The notes under the pieces are model-generated. The model saw nothing but the letters and a program-made list of their open reading frames with translations. It had not been told where the DNA came from and did no database searches. A stretch of DNA of 35,271 nucleotides from CALVGQ01 sp964370435 (GTDB lineage Bacteria > Bacillota_I > Bacilli_A > Erysipelotrichales > Erysipelotrichaceae), in NCBI GenBank assembly GCA_964370435.1, contig CAYJJG010000015.1, positions 1 through 35,271 on the forward strand, given 5' to 3'. Below are positions 25,594-33,088 of this stretch, piece after piece. Position 1 is the first letter of the stretch, and each line of letters begins with the position of its first letter. Made by a program: the position numbers and the translations under genes.

Positions 25594-26112
25594 TTAGTTT
25601 GTAGGTATTAATGCTGTGGCTTCTTCAAGAAGCTCCATATACCATGACACATTATGCATGTACCCTAAGTCCTCATCGATTACTCCACTATTTATAATGT
25701 CACTTACTTTAAAACCTTCGATTTCATCTTCAAAGAAGCCAAATACATTTATACTTTCAAATATTTCTCCATTACTACTAAAAAACTGCAAAAACTGCTC
25801 ATCATGGGCGGAAGCAGCAGTCTGAGCACCTCCTGCATGGCAAAAACCTACTGTCATATGATAGATAAACAACCATTTTTCTTCAAGTGAAAAACTTTCA
25901 TATTCAGGTGGTATATATAATAATTCAATCCTATTTGTATCTTCATGGAAGGCAAACATGGGTGTTCCTTCAGAATCATAATGAATTTCTCCAGTTTGAG
26001 GTGTAGGTGTTGGTTCATTCACTTCTGGTGTTGCAGTTTCATCTGGAAAGTTGATTTGACTTGTACATCCAGTGATTAATAATAACGATAATGCTAATAA
26101 TAATTTTTTCAT
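25594..26112 (-). CDS. Lipoprotein of unknown function
   Basis: A 172-residue exported lipoprotein. The signal peptide MKKLLLALSLLLITGCTS has a clear lipobox (LITG-C) with the lipidated Cys at residue 16. Next comes a proline/threonine-rich linker (EVNEPTPTPQTG, about 30-41) and a small acidic domain with no known motif. A conserved-looking HMTVGFCHAGGAQTAASAHDEQFLQFF sits in the middle. Promoter -35 TTGAAA and -10 TAATAT with a 17-base spacer lie upstream, and AAGGGGAG precedes the ATG. Confidence 0.82.
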   Translation of the reverse strand: MKKLLLALSLLLITGCTSQINFPDETATPEVNEPTPTPQTGEIHYDSEGTPMFAFHEDTNRIELLYIPPEYESFSLEEKWLFIYHMTVGFCHAGGAQTAASAHDEQFLQFFSSNGEIFESINVFGFFEDEIEGFKVSDIINSGVIDEDLGYMHNVSWYMELLEEATALIPTN

Positions 26113-26166
26113 CTTTTTCTCCCCTTTTTTATAATGTTTTGTTTATATTTTTTTGCTCCGTTTATA

Positions 26167-26195
26167 ATATTACACTACAATACATTTTTTTTCAA
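26167..26195 (-). promoter_or_regulatory. Promoter of the lipoprotein gene
   Basis: On the minus strand TTGAAA (26190-26195) and TAATAT (26167-26172) are 17 bases apart, upstream of the lipoprotein gene. Confidence 0.65.
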
Positions 26196-26213
26196 TGATT
26201 CAAAAAAGGTTAA

Positions 26214-26556
26214 TTATTGACCCTTTCTTAAGTGTATATGTTTGTATAGTGTTGCTTGAGATATTTTAGTAATTGTAGTTATTTCTTTTATACTTGTTGT
26301 TTACTATCCTACATTTTTAAAGCTATTTCCATCTTATCATTTTTTACTGGATATCTTCCGCTTATTCTACCTCTTGCACAAGCAGATGTTAAACCTGCAA
26401 TTGTATTTTGAACAATCGAATCCCTTTGTAGTTGAGCATAGAAACAGTTAATGTTAAAAAAGAATTTTCCATATGTAGTTGTTGTATCCATCTTTTTTTA
26501 AACTAACTATATCTACCCCTATTTTTTAAAATGATTCTACTAAGTCTTGATAATTC
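26214..26556 (-). pseudogene. Degenerate serine recombinase (resolvase/invertase), C-terminal remnant
   Basis: Pieces of a serine recombinase can be read in several frames of the minus strand. A stretch near 26490-26545 gives VDIVSLKK. The frame from 26491 down to 26309 gives MDTTTTYGKFFFNINCF, then NTIAGLTSACARGRISGRYP, matching the conserved DTTTP.GK.FFN and ERT.AGL..A.ARGR.GGRP blocks of the family. After a stop and frameshift, another frame gives SIKEITTITKISQATLYKHI, the C-terminal helix-turn-helix. At least two frameshifts and stops make it nonfunctional. The N-terminal catalytic domain is missing: the ISL3 element begins directly upstream and nothing resolvase-like is seen on its other side. 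Confidence 0.75.
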
Positions 26557-26582
26557 GGTTCTACATAATCTGGTGTTGGTGA
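26557..26582 (+). repeat. Left terminal inverted repeat of the ISL3 element
   Basis: It starts GGTTCT and ends GTGTTGGTGA; it is the inverted partner of 28018-28043, with four mismatches. Confidence 0.8.
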
Positions 26583-26681
26583 AAGCCAATGCCTTTTTAT
26601 GTTGTATGAAAAAAATAAAAGGACATAGGAAGAAATTTACCGTAAACTGTAGTTACCACACCCCAGAAAGGAATTCATCTT

Positions 26682-27989
26682 ATGTCCATTACTAATTCTA
26701 TACAATTATCTCTAAATATTAAAGAGAAATTTCTTCATTTTAATGAAAACTGTGTAAATAAAGTTTCTATTCGTGGTATTGAAACTCTTATCTACTCCGC
26801 TACTCTTAGCCCTCCTACTCCTTCATCTTGCCCTTTATGTGGATGTATCAATGATAACTTTTCTATTCAACGCTATGGATTTAAATTGGTCTCTATCAAG
26901 ATTCCTAGTATTTCTAATTACAATGCTATTCTTAAAGTACATAGGCAGCGTTATTTCTGTAAGTATTGTAACCAAACTTTTAGTGCTCAATGTAATCTCA
27001 TTGAACCTAACTGCTCTATATCTAAAAACACCAAGCTTTCCTGCATCTTAGATATGAAAAATAAAACTTCTATTGTTGATATCGCTAAACGTCACAATAT
27101 CTCTCACGGTACTGTTAATAACCTTTTAAAATCATTAAATGAAAATTTCATAGTTAAAAAGAATTATCTTCCCCCTCATCTTTCTATGGATGAATTTAAA
27201 TCCGTTAAATCTTCTGATTCTGCCATGTCCTTTGTTTTCTTGGATGCAACTAGCGCTAAAGTACTTGATATCGTTGAAGATAGGCGTTTACACTCCCTTA
27301 TTCGCTACTTTATGTCTTATTCTAGAAAAGCTAGAGCTTCTGTTAAAACTGTTTGTATCGATATGTATTCCCCCTATATCCAACTTATTAAATCCTGTTT
27401 CCCTAACGCTATCATCATTACCGATCGATTCCACATTATCCAGTTACTTTCTAGAGCTTTAAATAAAACTCGTGTTGAGTTGATGAATAAAGATAAGAAA
27501 AACTACAATAAGCTCAAACGTTATTGGAAGTTACTACTCAAAAACTATGATGACTTAGATTGCAATGAATTCAGAAAGTTTACTTGTTTCCAATCCCTTA
27601 TGAGAGAAAATGATGTCATCCATTACCTTGTCGATTTAGATCAAACTTTCCATGATACTTATTGGTTGTATCAAGATTTATACTCTGCCTTTTGCAGAAA
27701 AGACACTACGTTATTTACTTCTCTTTTACATAATGCTACAGCTACTATTTCACTTCCATTCAAAACTTCAATTAAAACCTTATTAAAACATATCGATTCC
27801 GTTTGTAATGCTCTTGTTCATCCTTACAGTAACGGTAAAATTGAAGGTACTAATAATCTTATTAAAGTGATCAAACGTATTGCCTTTGGTTATCGTAATT
27901 TTTCTACTTTTAGAGCTCGTATTTTACTTATTTCCAATACTATGGTACGCTTAGATACTAAAAAATCATGTGCTATTTCTAACACATGA
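26682..27989 (+). CDS. ISL3-family transposase
   Basis: A 435-residue transposase that appears complete. The N-terminus has two zinc-binding pairs, C50-x2-C53 (CPLC) and C93-x2-C96 (CKYC), followed by a helix-turn-helix (TSIVDIAKRHNISHGTVNNLL). The DDE_Tnp_ISL3 catalytic part runs from about residue 165, with MDEF, CIDMYSPY (first Asp region), ITDRFHI, and the glutamate in HPYSNGKIEGTNNLIKVIKR near the C-terminus. Length is typical. It moves the element by cut-and-paste of its inverted ends. A purine-rich AGAAAGGA site precedes the ATG. Confidence 0.95.
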   Translation: MSITNSIQLSLNIKEKFLHFNENCVNKVSIRGIETLIYSATLSPPTPSSCPLCGCINDNFSIQRYGFKLVSIKIPSISNYNAILKVHRQRYFCKYCNQTFSAQCNLIEPNCSISKNTKLSCILDMKNKTSIVDIAKRHNISHGTVNNLLKSLNENFIVKKNYLPPHLSMDEFKSVKSSDSAMSFVFLDATSAKVLDIVEDRRLHSLIRYFMSYSRKARASVKTVCIDMYSPYIQLIKSCFPNAIIITDRFHIIQLLSRALNKTRVELMNKDKKNYNKLKRYWKLLLKNYDDLDCNEFRKFTCFQSLMRENDVIHYLVDLDQTFHDTYWLYQDLYSAFCRKDTTLFTSLLHNATATISLPFKTSIKTLLKHIDSVCNALVHPYSNGKIEGTNNLIKVIKRIAFGYRNFSTFRARILLISNTMVRLDTKKSCAISNT

Positions 27990-28017
27990 TCTTGGTTTCT
28001 ACTCTTTCGGTTTCTTC

Positions 28018-28043
28018 TCACCAACACTAGATTTTAAAGAACC
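28018..28043 (-). repeat. Right terminal inverted repeat of the ISL3 element
   Basis: Read inwards on the minus strand it starts GGTTCTTTAAAATCTAGTGT and matches the left end at 22 of 26 positions. Confidence 0.8.
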
Positions 28044-28045
28044 AA

Positions 28046-28081
28046 AAGAGTTAGTTTTCACCTTTTAGCTTACTAACTCTT
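28046..28081 (+). terminator. 10-bp hairpin just outside the ISL3 right end
   Basis: Arms AAGAGTTAGT (28046-28055) and ACTAACTCTT (28072-28081) pair perfectly. A pyrimidine-rich tract follows on the plus strand, so it may stop transposase transcription, but the U-run is poor. Confidence 0.45.
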
Positions 28082-28173
28082 CCCTTCTTCCTACTTCTTT
28101 GGGGTTCTTTTTACCCTATGTTATTGTGGAAAACTAATTTTTGCAGGTTATATTGCCTTTTTTATATTTTTGT

Positions 28174-28200
28174 CCCACAAACTTTTGTGGGTTATTTTTT
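28174..28200 (+). terminator. Terminator-like hairpin downstream of the ISL3 element
   Basis: CCCACAA (28174-28180) and TTGTGGG (28185-28191) pair over 7 bp around a tight loop and are followed by TTATTTTTT. It would end plus-strand transcription from the IS before the immunity gene. Confidence 0.68.
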
Positions 28201-28294
28201 AACCCTAACTTTTGGCCTAAAACTCCAAACATTTACGTTACCCCCAACTAATTTCTTAAAATTCTGTAATTAGTTCTTTATTAATTTATAATAC

Positions 28295-29002
28295 CTATTC
28301 AAACAGATTGCAATACTTTTTATTCAACACTTCATTAAACTCGCTATCACACTTTTGTAAATATGGATTTTTAATTATCCCATCTTTGTACTCTAACTTT
28401 GGATATTCCTTCATCAACGATTCCAACTTTTGTATATTCATTCTTTCTTGTAAACTTGCTCCTATATAGTTTTGATCAAACATTAATACTGGAACTTTCT
28501 TTTCTTTATCCCATATCGGTGACTTCCAGTATCGAAATGTCTCAGTTACACTCACAAACCCCCAATGTGTTTTAAATGCTACTGCTAATTCTTCAAATAC
28601 TTTATCTATCGTTTTTAGTGATTCCTCTTTATTTATATCGATGTTACTCGGGAATCGAAAACTTAATACATTAATAAATAAGTTATTCGTTGCTGCTTCT
28701 GTTATCCTTAATGCTGATGAATTTTTCTCATTCAATGAGGAAAAGAAAGATAATATCCCTCCATAATTTCTGATTTCACCGTTACTCTCATATACCTTTT
28801 TTAGAAATAACATTTTAAAGCTTTCATAATTAAATTCAAACTCCTTCACATCCTTTTTCCTTCTCGCAGGCAAATACCTTGGCCACATATTTTCGTCATA
28901 CTTAAAAAACACCTTCATTAACTCATACGTATCCTTTATTACCTCTTCTAACACCATCTCTTCATATGCATTTTTTCTTAATATTATTTCAACTATTGCC
29001 AT
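28295..29002 (-). CDS. Probable immunity protein (Imm52-like) for the adjacent nuclease toxin
   Basis: A 235-residue cytoplasmic protein without signal peptide, rich in aromatic residues (YDENMWPRYLPARRK, THWGFVSVTETFRYWKSPIW). It follows the REase-type toxin by 72 bases on the same strand, the usual place of an immunity gene. Imm52 proteins are known neighbours of Tox-REase-5 toxins; the tryptophan/arginine-rich N-terminal part and the later TFRYWKSPIWD fit that family in outline, but this is a recall-based match. Its start is odd: the only strong AAGGAG (29035-29040) is followed by a 12-codon reading frame (28993-29031) whose stop overlaps the immunity start, and a 9-bp hairpin lies between. 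Confidence 0.65.
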   Translation of the reverse strand: MAIVEIILRKNAYEEMVLEEVIKDTYELMKVFFKYDENMWPRYLPARRKKDVKEFEFNYESFKMLFLKKVYESNGEIRNYGGILSFFSSLNEKNSSALRITEAATNNLFINVLSFRFPSNIDINKEESLKTIDKVFEELAVAFKTHWGFVSVTETFRYWKSPIWDKEKKVPVLMFDQNYIGASLQERMNIQKLESLMKEYPKLEYKDGIIKNPYLQKCDSEFNEVLNKKYCNLFE

Positions 29003-29031
29003 ATCTTTAGTTTATGATTATTTTTAATCAT
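28993..29031 (-). CDS. Possible 12-codon leader frame overlapping the immunity gene start
   Basis: AAGGAG (29035-29040) is followed three bases later by an ATG giving MIKNNHKLKIWQ and a TAG that ends inside the immunity gene's first codons. A perfect hairpin, TTATGATTA / TAATCATAA (29012-29020, 29025-29033), lies in the frame. This could be a translational coupler, or the hairpin may simply loop out to bring the ribosome site close to the immunity ATG. Confidence 0.35.
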   Translation of the reverse strand: MIKNNHKLKIWQ

Positions 29032-29074
29032 AAGCTCCTTCCTCTTTTCTTTATGCTTATACTTTTAGTTTAAG

Positions 29075-29905
29075 CTACCTCATTGGATAGAACACACATT
29101 TTATATCTATTTCCTCTACACTAAATATTCTACCCATTAATTCCGCAACATTTTCTTCTGAAAAATACCATTCAATCGGCGTTTCGTTTGCCACATCAAG
29201 CTGCCTTTTTGCTTGTTTAATCATTTCATCCAATCCTGTAAACCATGATTTAAATAATCCATCTTCATCAATAAATTGTGAATACTTGGCTTTCGCTTCA
29301 ACTAACACGCCATTTTTAAGTCCATCAAACTTCACTCCGTCTACAAAATAAGCTTGTCCTGTTCTTCCGGTGACTAATTCTTGGTATTTTCTTGAATAAT
29401 CACTCATACTCTCGTTTACATCTACCCATTTACCCAATTTTTCAACTGCACCTTCTCCAGCTTCTTCTACAACTTCTTTAGCGCCCTGAGCTATTATATC
29501 ATCACCGACACTACCTATTCCAGCTATTGCTATTTTTGGTCCATTGTAATTGCGTATTAATCGCTCAATGCTTTCTATTATTGTATCAATTGTACTGTTT
29601 ATCGCATGAGCTATTTTATTTCCAAGAAATGTTTTTGCAGAATCTATTACCGCTATGACTTCTTGTAGCTTTCCTGCTATTCCTGGTACTAATCCCCTTA
29701 TTTCTTTTCCTGCTACATAAAGAAACTCTCCTACACTTTTACTTGCCCATTTTAAAGGTTTTAATAAAGTGTCCGCAAATACACTAAATGCTGCACAGCC
29801 AAAGCTTACTACCGCTCCTAATAAATCATCTCTTAACCACGATATTACCCCATTTAAAACATCTGCTGCATCTCCTAAGCCAGGAATAAATCCTGCTACA
29901 TCCAA
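29075..29905 (-). CDS. C-terminal part of the RHS chimera: pre-toxin region and Tox-REase-5-like nuclease
   Basis: A 276-residue segment in the same frame as the relaxase-RHS gene and separated from it by one TAA (29912-29914). The first part (DVAGFIPGLGDAADVLNGVI, residues 2-21) is the small-residue-rich linker seen just before toxin domains of RHS proteins, followed by hydrophobic helices to about residue 145. The last 95 residues resemble Tox-REase-5: FDG (193-195), EAKAK (203-207), a conserved W near 221, QAKRQ (231-235) and IEWYFSE (244-250), consistent with a restriction-endonuclease-like D...ExK core. The start shown is a TTG without ribosome binding site, so independent translation is doubtful; readthrough, reinitiation or loss of function are all possible. 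Confidence 0.72.
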   Translation of the reverse strand: MDVAGFIPGLGDAADVLNGVISWLRDDLLGAVVSFGCAAFSVFADTLLKPLKWASKSVGEFLYVAGKEIRGLVPGIAGKLQEVIAVIDSAKTFLGNKIAHAINSTIDTIIESIERLIRNYNGPKIAIAGIGSVGDDIIAQGAKEVVEEAGEGAVEKLGKWVDVNESMSDYSRKYQELVTGRTGQAYFVDGVKFDGLKNGVLVEAKAKYSQFIDEDGLFKSWFTGLDEMIKQAKRQLDVANETPIEWYFSEENVAELMGRIFSVEEIDIKCVFYPMR

Positions 29906-29911
29906 TGCAAA

Positions 29912-31588
29912 TTAAATAAAGTCTAATATTGATGTTCCGATGTCTACTGGTTCTTTTGTTTCTTCTGGACATACTAATACTTTTTGAGGTCGTACTACTT
30001 CAACTTTTACATCCTCTTTACTTATAGTGCTATTCTGTAAACTTTTAGTTGTTCCACTTTCTAGTATATTCGATGTTTTACTTACTTCATTTTTCTGAAA
30101 GGCTATTGCTTTGGAATCCTTATCTGCTGTAGTGGTTTTTTGAAAGGTTTCTTCTACACCGCTAATCCAATCCCATGCGTCTGATAATGCTTCTAATGCA
30201 TTATCTATAACACTTCTATTACCATCAATATCCACGTATTTATAGGGATTATTTAAGGTGTAGGCATATCGATTATGACTTAAAATATCCTTAGTTTCAC
30301 CTTTGTAGTTATTATCTATAGAGATAAATCTAGACACCATGGGATCATAATATCTTGCCCTTAAATAGATTAATCCTGTAGTATCTTGCATTTGTGAATT
30401 ATAGCCTAGTCCATAGGCTATATCACTACTATAACCATAGTCTAAATAAGCTATTTTTTCAACTGTTTCTGCTACTTTTACTACTACACTTTCGTTTAGT
30501 CCAGTGATGACTTTTTCATCACCTATTTTTATTAGTTCTACTCCATAACTATGTACTTCTTCATTTAGTCCAATCACAGTAGCATTTTCTTGTGTTCGAT
30601 CTAAAGTATACCATTCATCAATAAGCTGTTTCACAGTTTGATCTTCTGATAAGTCATCAACGATGCCATCAATCATTTCTTTTAAACCTTTAGATAAATA
30701 ACCATACTGTTTTCTACCTTTTGTATTTTTTAGTCGCTCAGCAAGATCCACTAACTTTTGATCCACAGTATCATTCATAGTTGCCATTTCATTGATTTCC
30801 TTTATTCGCTCAAGCAGTTTATCCCTAGCTACTTCTTTGGTTTGATCACGCACTCTAGTCTGCTCAGTAAACACATGAAGTAGTTCATCTTTAAATATCT
30901 CATTACCAAAGACACTTCTAATTTTATTAATGGACTTTTCTTTCATGTACCCTTCATTTTTATCTATCGAATACATCACAATATGTACATGAGGATGCTG
31001 ACCTTCATCATGAAAGGCTGCATACCATTTAAAGTTATTCTCATAGATATCAAGACTTCTAGCCATCTCATTTTGTTTTGACCTAATAAGTGTTTTCCAC
31101 GCATTTAAGTTATCATAGCCAAGTCTTGTAGCATCTTCTCTTTTAAGTGATACAATGGCAGTCCATACATTCCCTTGGTGCTCAGCCACCTCCTCTATTG
31201 TTTGACTTAAATTAATTTTATCAGCAGAAGAAAAAAGACCATGACTATCTTCTTTAGCTACTCGTGGTCTTTCTGCAATATATTTTAAATATTCGTCTGC
31301 ATTATTGGAATTAAGCATCTGTGTTTCTTCTATTTTAGTAATTAATTCAGAAGCATTACCGATTGTTTTATTTTCAGTATAGGTTTTATATTCTTCTAAA
31401 TCAGCAACACCTTTTATATCGATCATTGCTTTTTCAATATATTCTTTTTGTCGTTTTGTAGTTTTCTTATTTGTGATTGACTTTAAATTCTTAATCACAC
31501 CATCACGTGTTGCGATGTATTCAAGAAACCCTCCACGCTTTTTATTTGACTTAGACATATAGCCACATTTCACAATTATTTTTGCCAT
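29912..31588 (-). CDS. MobP-type relaxase fused in frame to an RHS tip
   Basis: A 558-residue chimera. Residues 1 to about 326 resemble MobP-class relaxases of Firmicute mobile elements: MAKIIVKCGYM start, GFLEYIATRDGV (20-31) and the three-His motif HPHVHIVMYS (198-207). From about residue 327 the sequence turns into RHS-repeat protein: YTLDRTQENATVIGLN, then TTGLIYLRARYYDP (403-416) and NRYAYTLNNPYKYVDIDG (439-456), the RHS core associated with release of a C-terminal toxin. The C-terminal tail of a normal relaxase is missing. The start is the ATG at 31588, with AAGGAA nine bases upstream; an ORF extends 11 codons further. The frame stops at a TAA and resumes as the nuclease segment. Confidence 0.78.
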   Translation of the reverse strand: MAKIIVKCGYMSKSNKKRGGFLEYIATRDGVIKNLKSITNKKTTKRQKEYIEKAMIDIKGVADLEEYKTYTENKTIGNASELITKIEETQMLNSNNADEYLKYIAERPRVAKEDSHGLFSSADKINLSQTIEEVAEHQGNVWTAIVSLKREDATRLGYDNLNAWKTLIRSKQNEMARSLDIYENNFKWYAAFHDEGQHPHVHIVMYSIDKNEGYMKEKSINKIRSVFGNEIFKDELLHVFTEQTRVRDQTKEVARDKLLERIKEINEMATMNDTVDQKLVDLAERLKNTKGRKQYGYLSKGLKEMIDGIVDDLSEDQTVKQLIDEWYTLDRTQENATVIGLNEEVHSYGVELIKIGDEKVITGLNESVVVKVAETVEKIAYLDYGYSSDIAYGLGYNSQMQDTTGLIYLRARYYDPMVSRFISIDNNYKGETKDILSHNRYAYTLNNPYKYVDIDGNRSVIDNALEALSDAWDWISGVEETFQKTTTADKDSKAIAFQKNEVSKTSNILESGTTKSLQNSTISKEDVKVEVVRPQKVLVCPEETKEPVDIGTSILDFI

Positions 31589-31677
31589 TACATCATTCCT
31601 TTCCTTATTTCGAGAAACCATTTCTTTATTATCAATTTCTATGATAAAATTATTACAATGTAAAAGGAGCTTCTTCT

Positions 31678-32511
31678 ATGGGAATAAACATTATCACAGA
31701 TGAGATCGCTTTAACTAGAGAACAAAAGAGTTCATTAACACGCTTTGTTAATAAGAATTGTAGTTATTATTTCTTTTTAAATTTTATTAAAATTACTAAT
31801 GGTAATGTAGCTGATGCAATTAAACTATATTATCTTGATGAAGAACTCAGAAGTATTGTCTTAAAATATCTACTAAGGCTTGAAATCCAAATGAAAAAGG
31901 ATTTTATATCTATTGTAGAAAAGAATACATCAGATCAATACTTTTGGAATAATCCCGCTTACTATATCCATAGTATTAATCAAGTTAAAAAAGGTCATAA
32001 ACACTCTTTACTCAGTATAACAGTTAAGAAAATGAATATACTAATAAATAATATGAATTATTCAACCGATAAACCTACAAACAGTCAAGCGTTTTATGCT
32101 TCAACATTTGGTGATTTTAAAACTATACATCAAGGTTTTATACCCCAATATAAGCACCCTTTTAATAACAAATATCTCCCTAACGTGCTGGGGCAAACCA
32201 ATAAACTTCAAAAATATTTTATTTGTTTAAAAATTATCCGTAATCGTTGTTGCCATAGCAATCATCTCATATCTTTGAAACTTAAGAATGAATTAAATAA
32301 TAGAAACTTAGATCAACTTGAACTTCCAGTATTAGTTACTCCATTTGAACAATGCTTATATTTTATTTATTCAAGATTAGATAATAAAAAGGGTTTTAAG
32401 AGAAAACTTCTTTCATCATTAAAGAAATATCAATCCGTTTGGAATCTTTATTCTTCAAGACATATTCTGTCTAAAGAAAGTATCGATAATATCGAAAATT
32501 ATTGGAAATAA
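31678..32511 (+). CDS. Abi_2/AbiF-family abortive infection protein (HEPN)
   Basis: A 277-residue protein of the AbiD/AbiF family, known to protect cells from phage by stopping growth of infected cells, probably through RNA cleavage. The opening LTREQKSSLTRFVNKNCSYYFF and middle LRLEIQMKKDF are in the usual place for Abi_2. The key motif is R188-N-R-C-C-H193, an R-x4-H HEPN RNase signature, in KIIRNRCCHSNHL. AAAAGGAG lies eight bases before the ATG. It is oriented opposite to the neighbouring mobilisation genes and has a small structured RNA just downstream, so it is probably an RNA-regulated toxin-antitoxin-like defence unit. Confidence 0.85.
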   Translation: MGINIITDEIALTREQKSSLTRFVNKNCSYYFFLNFIKITNGNVADAIKLYYLDEELRSIVLKYLLRLEIQMKKDFISIVEKNTSDQYFWNNPAYYIHSINQVKKGHKHSLLSITVKKMNILINNMNYSTDKPTNSQAFYASTFGDFKTIHQGFIPQYKHPFNNKYLPNVLGQTNKLQKYFICLKIIRNRCCHSNHLISLKLKNELNNRNLDQLELPVLVTPFEQCLYFIYSRLDNKKGFKRKLLSSLKKYQSVWNLYSSRHILSKESIDNIENYWK

Positions 32512-32566
32512 TATACAAAATAAAATTGAGGCAAAATAAAATTGGAAATAATATACAAAATAAAAT
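32501..32566. repeat. 26-bp direct repeat, 40-base period
   Basis: The unit ATTGGAAATAATATACAAAA plus TAAAAT occurs at 32501-32526 and 32541-32566 without mismatch. The first copy includes the end of the Abi gene and its stop codon; the second leads into the small RNA promoter. It is a recent local duplication. Confidence 0.9.
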
Positions 32567-32568
32567 GG

Positions 32569-32596
32569 TTGACTTTTAGTTGCTTTAGAATATAAT
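32569..32596 (+). promoter_or_regulatory. Promoter of the Abi-associated small RNA
   Basis: TTGACT (32569-32574) and a perfect TATAAT (32591-32596) are 16 bases apart, upstream of the hairpin cluster. Transcription would start near 32603. Confidence 0.8.
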
Positions 32597-32602
32597 AATA
32601 AT

Positions 32603-32659
32603 AGATAGCACAACAACGTTGTGGCTGCCACCCCATATAAGCGGTGGCTTTATTTTTTT
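32603..32659 (+). ncRNA. Putative abiF-type small RNA downstream of the Abi gene
   Basis: A transcript of about 55 bases is expected between the promoter and the terminator. It has a first hairpin CACAAC-AAC-GTTGTG (32609-32623) and a second, GCCACC (32627-32632) with GGTGGC (32643-32648) around a 10-base loop. Then TTTATTTTTTT follows. GTGGC (32621-32625) can also pair with GCCAC (32627-32631), so an alternative or pseudoknotted fold is possible. abiF-family RNAs are known to lie next to abiF genes. I infer that this is one; the structure has not been compared with the covariance model. Confidence 0.72.
32627..32659 (+). terminator. Terminator of the Abi-associated RNA
   Basis: GCCACC / GGTGGC stem followed by a strong T-run. 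It also separates this plus-strand unit from the convergent RHH-like gene. Confidence 0.85.
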
Positions 32660-32673
32660 ATTCAACTAATAAT

Positions 32674-33054
32674 TTATAAATTTTGACCTCTTAGCGTATC
32701 ACTAAAAGAAAGTATACCAATGGATTGTTTGACGTCCTCAACACACTTTCCTCTTAGATACTGCAAGGTAAATTCATCAACATTACTGTTAATCGCTACG
32801 ACATTCATCATGATAGATAACTCTACTGCAACTTTAAATAGCAGTTTAGCTAATCTATCTTCTGTCAGCTGAATGTTATTTTTAATCACAGATTCTAGTG
32901 CTTCTGAAATATAATTTCTATTGTCATCATTACTTAAATAGCCTATATAGAATAGTATTGCTTCTTCAATAAAATCATTTCTTGATTGTGCAGTAGTCCG
33001 CTTAATGGTTTCATCACACATCTTAATAATATCCGGGTGCATCATCGTACCCAC
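32674..33054 (-). CDS. Ribbon-helix-helix-like protein, possible relaxosome accessory
   Basis: A small protein of 126 residues in the frame shown. The N-terminal stretch HPDIIKMCDETIKRTTAQSRNDFIEEAILFYI has the helix-turn-helix spacing of ribbon-helix-helix DNA-binding proteins, and reading further upstream adds a strand-like NRIRVGTM. That suggests an RHH protein whose annotated start (GTG at 33054) may be too late, but no good ribosome site is visible further upstream either. The start could be coupled to the preceding gene, which ends 34 bases earlier. In this position, next to a relaxase and other mobilisation genes, an oriT-binding accessory (MobC-like) is a reasonable guess. Confidence 0.55.
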   Translation of the reverse strand: MGTMMHPDIIKMCDETIKRTTAQSRNDFIEEAILFYIGYLSNDDNRNYISEALESVIKNNIQLTEDRLAKLLFKVAVELSIMMNVVAINSNVDEFTLQYLRGKCVEDVKQSIGILSFSDTLRGQNL

Positions 33055-33088
33055 TCGAATTCTATTTTGTTTATACTTGGATATAACT

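Larger units (their letters stand above)
26557..28043 (+). mobile_element. ISL3-family insertion sequence with 26-bp inverted ends
   Basis: The element carries one ISL3-type transposase gene. Its ends are imperfect inverted repeats at 26557-26582 and 28018-28043, matching at 22 of 26 positions, both starting GGTTCT when read inwards. The left repeat directly abuts the degenerate resolvase. The eight bases outside the two ends (GATAATTC and AAAAGAGT) differ, so no target duplication is visible. Confidence 0.82.

Noticed and set aside
26309..26491. A small intact 60-residue gene
   Set aside because: The peptide matches the internal part of a serine recombinase and adjoining frames give its other parts, so it is a pseudogene remnant.
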